A stretch of 64,000 bases of DNA from Candidatus Gillettellia adelgis (GTDB lineage Bacteria > Pseudomonadota > Gammaproteobacteria > Enterobacterales > Enterobacteriaceae). The position numbers and the translations under genes are program-made. Shown one piece after another: positions 56,975 through 64,000 of the stretch; the first letter of the stretch is position 1, and every line of letters starts with the position of its first letter. Below the pieces are notes generated by a model. It made no database searches. It was given only the letters and a program-made list of their open reading frames with translations, and was not told the DNA's origin. The stretch is from contig CP047043.1 of assembly GCA_020541285.1 (NCBI GenBank), positions 868,001-932,000 on the forward strand, given 5' to 3'.

Positions 56975-57352
56975 ATGATTTATTCGCCTTATATCCATAT
57001 ACAAGTTCATAGTATTTATATGGAATCACAATCTATACCTGAAGAAGAACGTTATGTTTTCGCCTATACTATCACTATCCAAAATTTAGGAAATTTTAAC
57101 GTACAGCTACTTGGTCGTCATTGGTTAATCACTAATGGCAACAACCATAAGACTGAAGTAAAAGGCATTGGTGTTGTTGGTAAAATGCCCCTAATTCCAC
57201 CCCGTGTCGAATTCCAATACACCAGTGCAGCTATTCTCGAAACACCGCTAGCTACTATGGAAGGGCATTACGACATGATTGACCAGCAAGGTCAGTCTTT
57301 CCGTTGTGATATTCCTGTATTCCGTTTATCTATCCCATCACTGGTCCATTAA
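56975..57352 (+). CDS. apaG: ApaG protein
   Basis: A small beta-sandwich protein of unclear function, 125 residues as in E. coli. Family features are visible: [11 protein letters not shown], the [13 protein letters not shown] stretch, [11 protein letters not shown] and the end segment [23 protein letters not shown] precedes the ATG. It lies between rsmA and apaH as in enterics. Confidence 0.96.
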   Translation: MIYSPYIHIQVHSIYMESQSIPEEERYVFAYTITIQNLGNFNVQLLGRHWLITNGNNHKTEVKGIGVVGKMPLIPPRVEFQYTSAAILETPLATMEGHYDMIDQQGQSFRCDIPVFRLSIPSLVH

Positions 57353-57354
57353 GT

Positions 57355-58164
57355 ATGTCTACCTATCTTATTGGTGATGTCCATGGCTGTTTTAATGAAC
57401 TACAGGCGCTCTTAGCACAAGTTTCCTTCAATGCAAAATGCGACCAATTATGGCTGACTGGTGATTTGGTAGCTCGCGGACCTAATTCTCTAGAGGTGTT
57501 ACGCTTTGTTCGTTCGCTGGGGCCAGCGGTTCGCCTTGTTCTGGGTAATCATGATTTACATCTATTAGCAATATACGTTGGTGTTCGGCGTATTACACAT
57601 AAAGACCGTATGAGTGTTCTATTAGAAGCACCAGATATTGATGAATTAATTAACTGGTTACGTTGCCAACCTATGCTACAAGTGGATGATGAACTAAAAA
57701 TAATAATGACACATGCGGGTATTCCACCACAATGGAAAATTCAAGATGCAAAAATATGTTCACATGAGATAGAGTCATGCTTATGTAGTGATAATAAGCT
57801 GTTGTTTCTGAAAGATATATATAGTGATAAGTCAAATCATTGGACGCCAGAATTAAATGGATTCGCACGTCTTCATTTTAGTATTAATGCATTGACACGC
57901 ATGCGTTACTGCGCTCCAAATGGCCAGCTTGATATGATTTATAAAGATGCTCCTGGCACTGCACCCGCACCATTACAGCCCTGGTTTTCACTACCACGCT
58001 TAGTGGATTCTAGATATACCCTTATCTTTGGTCATTGGGCGTCTCTCAATGGGCAAGGTACTCCGAAAAATGTTATTGGGCTTGATACTGGCTGTTGCTG
58101 GGGAGGAGCACTCACCATGCTACGATGGGAAGACCGTCGTTACTTTATACAACCTGCTAAATAG
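57355..58164 (+). CDS. apaH: Symmetrical bis(5'-nucleosyl)-tetraphosphatase
   Basis: ApaH hydrolyses Ap4A and removes Np4 caps from RNA. 269 residues (E. coli about 280). Metallophosphatase motifs [26 protein letters not shown], the His in THAGIPPQW and FGHWASLNG are all present. Starts 2 bases after the apaG stop. The enteric neighbour folA is not found after it. Confidence 0.97.
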   Translation: MSTYLIGDVHGCFNELQALLAQVSFNAKCDQLWLTGDLVARGPNSLEVLRFVRSLGPAVRLVLGNHDLHLLAIYVGVRRITHKDRMSVLLEAPDIDELINWLRCQPMLQVDDELKIIMTHAGIPPQWKIQDAKICSHEIESCLCSDNKLLFLKDIYSDKSNHWTPELNGFARLHFSINALTRMRYCAPNGQLDMIYKDAPGTAPAPLQPWFSLPRLVDSRYTLIFGHWASLNGQGTPKNVIGLDTGCCWGGALTMLRWEDRRYFIQPAK

Positions 58165-58316
58165 TAGGATAAATGTTAGAGCGAAACTAGTGTTTTGTAG
58201 GCAAGTGAAGATTCTTCAGTAAAAGAATATTTACTGACCTTATATAAACGCTATACTAAAAATTAAAAAATAACAGAAACGGCATAATTAATCAGTTTAA
58301 AATTATTTACACAGCA

Positions 58317-58339
58317 AGGACGCGGTCTCAGTGCGTCCT
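58317..58339 (+). terminator. GC-rich hairpin after apaH
   Basis: AGGACGC (58317-58323) pairs exactly with GCGTCCT (58333-58339) around a 9-base loop, 152 bases past the apaH stop. It stands out in AT-rich flanks but has no T-run; it may end the lptD-apaH transcript or be a relic of folA's terminator. Confidence 0.4.
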
Positions 58340-61300
58340 CAAATATCAAATACAACAGTTTTAATATCTAAAATCATATAAGTACGTAGCTCAGATTAAT
58401 AAAAAAATAAAAAACAGACACAATTAAACATAAAAGGACATCAATAAATATGAGCTATGGTTTATCAAAGGTTTCGAGAAGAGAAGTATTTATAAAGTCA
58501 ATTTTTTAATACTAAAGTTATGCTTAAAATAATTAATTATACGGATTCTTGCACAATATTATACTTATGAAAAATAGCTCATATTTTGCACTGTGCTTAT
58601 ATCAGCATTCATCTCCAAGGAAAAACTTTGGACTTGCAAAAAAAAGAAAAATCTCTAGGCTGATTTATATCCCTAAATAAATTATACGCAAAATGATAAC
58701 CATAAATACAGTGCTCTAACATAAAATATTGCACTTCAAAGACACAGATCTTTGATCCTCTTACCAATGCAGCGTTTTACTATAGACCACATTGAGTGTA
58801 ATGCTGAATTGCATTATTATTCTAAATTTTGCATGCATATCTCACAGTAGCTACCACTAATAATATTAGTGCATTTATTATCCAGATATTGAATCTGTCA
58901 TTTAATATAAGGTATTCGAGTTACCTAGAATACCAAGAGTAATATTGTTTGAATAAACTCATTATAGTTATTTACACTCTTAACCACGATGTTAAGATAA
59001 GCCTTAAATAAACGTATAAGCTAATAAAAGAATTAAAGACTAATACTGACCAAATATCGAATTAAAATATAAATATGAAGGTAATTGATCTACTAAAATC
59101 TTGCATCCTCTCAGTTATAAGCTAAAAATTATACCACTGTATTAAATGTCGCGCAGTAACATTACGATATCTGCCACAAGATAAGTACAAGAGATTATCT
59201 TACGATAACACTAAACTTTTTCTCTTGTAAACCACTAATCTGTACAAGCGCACTTTACTAGGATCCCATGCTAACTGCAAAGCAGTTTGATGTCCTAAGC
59301 ACTTTATGCAAAGTATTAGTTACGTTTTTATATATTAACTATACACTCCTTGCTTAGTAACCTCACCTGAATGCACTAATACGCATTATAGTGTCAGCAT
59401 ATAACAACATACAAGCTAACAAAGTTACAATTAAGATAATAGTCAGAAAAACATTTTAAAAAAACATAGAGATAGATTACTATTAGTAATATACTATGCA
59501 CGTTTTACAAAAGCAGTATTAGAAGCACTATTTATTGACGCTCATTTAAAGTATTTCAGGTTCGTAAATTACTATCTTTCTAGAAAACTTTTATTATTTA
59601 ATACATTAGATGCTTATCTGGCAAAGACTCTGATAAGCAACATACATGTTTACTATTTTATGAAAAAATAAAGCATTGATAGGCTCTATGTAGTAGGTTT
59701 GTTTGGTAACTACAGCATAGATCCTACTTTGTAGTACTTTCATTGTCATTTCGAATAACATAAAGTAGCAAGCCTCATGATTAATCATTGCTATCGATAT
59801 AATCTTCCAGTATATTAGCTTATGGATGACCAAACAGAATATGAAATGTTTTCGGAATACTATATCTGCACTAAATATTTAATCCAGACATTGCCCTAAC
59901 TTAGCAATTAGTTCACATGTACCATAGAAAAAATCAGAAAACTGTTTTTCTTTTGTAGTCACTAGCTGATTCCTTGTCCCACGTTTAGTACATTAAATGT
60001 ATATCCATAGCGCTCTAACACTTGAACTTCTTTAATTTTAAAATCACTGTAACGAGAGAAACCAAGAGGATAATGTGTACTGTTACACGAACAATGAGTT
60101 ATAATAAAATATGCACTATCTACCACTCCCCATGCTGTTATGGCTGTTTATTACAGCGAGGCATACTAGATAAGCTTAATAGTCTGTAAAACATTTAATC
60201 TGTAACGACAAAATTTTTTAGATATACCCGAACATATAGCGTGAGTTGTAATTTTTAGAAGATAATGAATATGTCACCTGGCATAGGATTGCAGAATACT
60301 AATACTTTACATAACCTGCGACACGCTGTCTCTATCGCTAGTTAAAAAATTACTAAACTTACATTAATTGATTCGTCATCATAATAATATTTACCTGACA
60401 CCCGACAGTAAAACGCTACTGTATTTTTATTTAAAAAAACCTGATACATACTTAATATTTTAGTAAAAAAAGTAACATGATGATTAGAAGATACTAAGTG
60501 ATCGATTAATCTCACCTCTGCATTATAAGAAACGCATCTAACCCCTTAAATTACAATATGTCTAATTAGAAAGAGCAATGTAATTATATTGAACATAGGT
60601 ATCATTAAAATATTACACATTTAAGCCGATCTATTAAAATAGCCTAATCTGCTCGTTAGTATAACAACTACTTTAGATGAATGAATTGACCAACCAACTA
60701 TTAGACAGTTTTGCTATACCTTATTGTAGCTAGCTTCTTCAAAAACAGGAACCAACGGCTATTGGATCAAATGAAATGGGTATTAATTTACACTTAAAGG
60801 CCAGCAGGATACAAGAAGGTTGTTATGCTCCAACATTGCAGAATACTTCTACTCATTTACAGCACCCATTACTCACCACTATTAAGGGATGTGCATTCCC
60901 ACAAAACAAAAATCCAAGACAATATTTACAGTTAGTAGAAGTTATTGGAAGTGCGATTATCGTGCATGTATTATATGCCATCTATCTATAACAATATGCC
61001 TAAACGGCGTGAATCTAATACTTCTAGAATATTTTTAAAAATCGAAGACTGAGTCTGCTGTAATATAGTTAGCAGTTAATAATGACATCCATTATAACAT
61101 ACCGCAATTACTAAAGAGGATTATTTTAACGTGATATCTACAGTTATATAACTATACAAGTTAACAATCACATTAATCAACTAATAATGATTAAATCCTT
61201 TATCATAAGTGCTAAAATAAAAATTTCTAATCATATAGAACGATACGATTACCCTAAAATAACTATCATATCAAAGTATTAGTCAGTTCCTGAATTACAA

Positions 61301-63665
61301 AAATACTAAGTCTATACATTAAAACCTACACAGATATATTCATATCCTGCAAATATAGCTTATGAGTCATTTAAAAGGTTAATCCTGATAACTACCCAAC
61401 TTATTATTCAGCTGTTAAATGAGCATGATTATTCTATTTAACAGTAAAGGTATTACTTACTGGCTTCTATACAACCGCATCAAATATAAAGATTATTGCG
61501 CATATCATATCATACAGTACATAATTATAAAGAATTTCCTTTGAAACTCATAAAATACAACAGACCACAAAAGATAATCACTCTATCTGATGTCTTATTG
61601 TCCTACTCAATACTAAGAAAATTTTGGATACAGCTGATTATCTACCGGAAAAAGTTCTAACGAAACATGATCAGCACGTTATGCATCTGAATATGATGAA
61701 CGTGATAAACTTCAACATTATAGCTAGCACAGCTAGCACTATAATCCATATATAATTACTTTTATCACAAGGTATAATCTATTTATTATGGTTCAAGTAA
61801 CTAATTCGGCTATGCAAAATATATATTTATCCTTGATAAAACGCGCTTTAACTACCTAAAACTCGAAAATACTTATAGATAAGAATAGATGTTAAATTTT
61901 ACGGTCTTCTTTTGCAATGTATATTGCATCTGGTAAAAGCTATAAAACACAACAGGCAAACACTACTTCGCTACACTACACCGTTCTAATAAGCCACTCA
62001 GTACTTTTTCCGAAATAGACTATCAGCACTTCATTAGGAGTTATTATGTAATAATTATTGGTAATTCTTAAACACCAGACGATAAACGTATATATACATA
62101 AAATATAAATAACTAATATGTGCAATATATGTGACTGTATTACGGATGAATAATTCTATTTAGTTCGCTGCCAGAAGGACTTTTATACAGAAGATGTGCA
62201 ATCTATATTGCGTATCTATATAGCGATTGATATGCAAATATAAATCTCCATTTTGAAAGATGGAAAAAAATTATAAGATGTACTATTTACCCTTGAGATC
62301 ATATGCGCAATTATAAAAAAAGATATAAAAATTTAACATAAAGAGTATAATTATAAAAACGGTAAAAGAATACTTAATATTAGATTGACGCAACTATTTT
62401 TAACAGCCCATGTACTTCATTGCGATAACAACTATATTACTATACCAACATTTTATCTAAGACGCTACCGCTAAACGTATTTTCCAAAACTAATAATTTC
62501 AATTTTTACATATTCTTTAACGCACGCTGTTGAAAAAGAACATGAAACAATATCAGTAGTATCAATAACAAGACACTTCTTCGATCCTAATGATATCTGG
62601 AGCTAAAACAAGTCAACTGTTAACTAATTAACGAACAATCAAGATACAAGTATCTAGTTATTGTATGCTAATTCACAAATATAAATGCAGGAAAATACAC
62701 AAAACTAAAAACTTTTCAGCTATTAATAAAAGTTGCACCAATCAATCCAGTCTAATACGGCAACATTGTTCACGCTGAATTAATAAGTACTGAGTTTATT
62801 GCACAGCAGTACCGGTTGCGTGTAAAACCAAAAACTAGTAGGCTACGCGACATCTCACTCCTCTAAAATCAAGAGATGTGATACAAGATTTTATATAATT
62901 AAGATATGCCGAATGATCTTTTAGTTTTATTCTTGCAGCGCCTAAAAACCTCTAAAACTCATGAAGAACATCGGAAAACATTGTAACATTATGATATAAT
63001 GCAATATGAGATAATAAAATTATTCTTAGGATAACAACTACATTTGTCAGGTCTTCAAATTTTGAAAAGCATCGTTATAACAAAATGCTATAAGTACTTT
63101 ATTTAACTAGGATTACTTACGATTATTACACTAGGATTCTATGACGTTATTAGTTTTCTCAGTTTAGAGCATACGTAATACCCAAAAAGTTATAACTATT
63201 ACTTAACGAATAGGTAGGTGAACAGCACCATGTTAATAATCTATAAAAGTATCGACTGAACTAGAAATGTTATCTAAAACCCTCTTGGGTCGTTAGACAA
63301 CAAGACTACATGACTTATTATTAATATCAAGCACTACTGTCATAATAACCCTAGAAAATTAGTAAAGAGAAACATTGATGACAATATCTTTTAACACTAC
63401 TATGTCAAAAAAAAGCTAGTTAGAATATCTATTCTACTTATACGAGAAGGATTATGAATACCATTGCGAATCAACAACACTACGCTCATATCAGATTTTC
63501 ACGTTTATTACTCATAAACTATTGTACATCTAACCATAGTTAATATGAGATTTTCAAGTTTTATGAAGTATTTATTAAAATACAATCCAAAACACTATCT
63601 TTCACAAAAGCACATATCATAAAACAACACGCCTTATAGAATATTGCCTATGAAACTCACTGACT
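58340..63665. other. 5.3-kb desert between apaH operon and fbaA
   Basis: No gene or convincing fossil was recognised. Enteric order would predict folA next to apaH and mscS downstream of fbaA; neither could be aligned. The 71-codon open frame at 60776-60991 (+) and the 75-codon one at 59606-59833 (-) have no recognisable domain. No tRNA, insertion sequence or CRISPR-like repeat was seen. Confidence 0.55.
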
Positions 63666-64000
63666 TTATAGAACATCTACTGTATTTAGATCATTAAACG
63701 CCCGCTCTAAACGAGTTATCATGCTAGTCTGTGCTGCACGTAACCATACTCGTGGATCATAATATTTTTTATTCGGCTGATTAGCATCTTGCAAGTTACC
63801 TAGTTGACTTTGCAAATAATTTTCATGAACTTTGTAATATTGTAAGATGCCCTCCCAAGATGCCCATTGAGTATCAGTGTCAATATTCATCTTAATTACA
63901 CCATATCTTATAGATGCTTTGATCTCTGCGTCGCTAGAACCCGAGCCACCATGGAATACAAAGTTTAAACTATTGTGCGGTAAATGATATTTTTTCGATA
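63666..64000 (-). CDS. fbaA: Class II fructose-bisphosphate aldolase (C-terminal part; N-terminus outside window)
   Basis: FbaA splits fructose 1,6-bisphosphate in glycolysis and runs in reverse in gluconeogenesis. The last 111 residues are present, reading SKKYHLPHNSLNFVFHGGSG, then MNIDTDTQWASWEG and QPNKKYYDPRVWLRAAQTSM, ending LNTVDVL, close to the enteric protein (IDVL). The frame is open to the window edge. The substrate-binding NIDTDTQ and the HGGSGS loop are intact. Retained aldolase implies working central sugar metabolism. Confidence 0.97.
   Translation of the reverse strand, partial: SKKYHLPHNSLNFVFHGGSGSSDAEIKASIRYGVIKMNIDTDTQWASWEGILQYYKVHENYLQSQLGNLQDANQPNKKYYDPRVWLRAAQTSMITRLERAFNDLNTVDVL

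Noticed and set aside
60776-60991. 71-codon open frame with a slightly less AT-biased composition
   Set aside because: No domain recognised and no operon context; could be a fossil fragment, but I cannot name the gene.

Overview
The window is a piece of a strongly degraded gammaproteobacterial chromosome. Every intact protein reads like an Enterobacterales orthologue, and many match the usual enteric length to within a few residues (FtsZ, LpxC, DdlB, MurC, MraY, RsmH, IF-1, ApaG). Roughly half of the sequence carries no intact gene and is visibly more AT-rich than the genes. That pattern suggests a host-restricted symbiont, probably of an insect, in mid-stage genome reduction. A DciA-type protein and a RIO1-like kinase, neither of which E. 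coli has, point to the Sodalis/Yersinia/Serratia side of the order. The affiliation is an inference, not a demonstrated identity.

Layout. 1-2047 (-) is the 5' part of secA, preceded by an eroded secM. 4764-5210 (+) is dciA. 5391-22742 (-) is a nearly complete envelope and division cluster: rsmH, ftsL, ftsI, murE, murF, mraY, murD, ftsW, murG, murC, ddlB, (ftsQ lost), ftsA, ftsZ, lpxC, with a readable mraZ fossil at its head. 22.7-32.6 kb is a desert in which traces of trxB, cydD, cydC and aat can be placed in the ancestral enteric order ahead of intact infA (32619). 32.9-36.9 kb holds a prc fossil ahead of htpX (36947). A RIO1-like kinase (38218), pcnB (42702, followed by a folK fossil) and the arginine importer artPIQM (46001-48902) stand as islands. 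djlA (-) and lptD-surA-(pdxA fossil)-rsmA-apaG-apaH (+) occupy 50.4-58.2 kb. The last 5.5 kb before a partial fbaA (63666-64000, -) is empty of recognisable genes.

Function. The retained genes make UDP-MurNAc-pentapeptide, lipid I and lipid II, export lipid II precursors into septal wall synthesis, start lipid A, and assemble the outer membrane (LptD, SurA, DjlA). The cell therefore seems to keep its own wall and LPS export while losing regulators (MraZ, SecM), vitamin B6 and folate steps (pdxA, folK), cytochrome bd assembly (cydDC) and quality-control genes (aat, prc). FtsQ is a fossil and FtsL has lost exactly the C-terminal tail that faces FtsQ, so the FtsQLB bridge is being dismantled.

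Main points for follow-up: lptD and surA, adjacent and both needed for the outer membrane, are each frameshifted only at an A9 tract, in opposite phases; the linked ftsQ/ftsL/mraZ erosion; the order-preserving gene fossils; and a set of long perfect palindromes scattered through the deserts.
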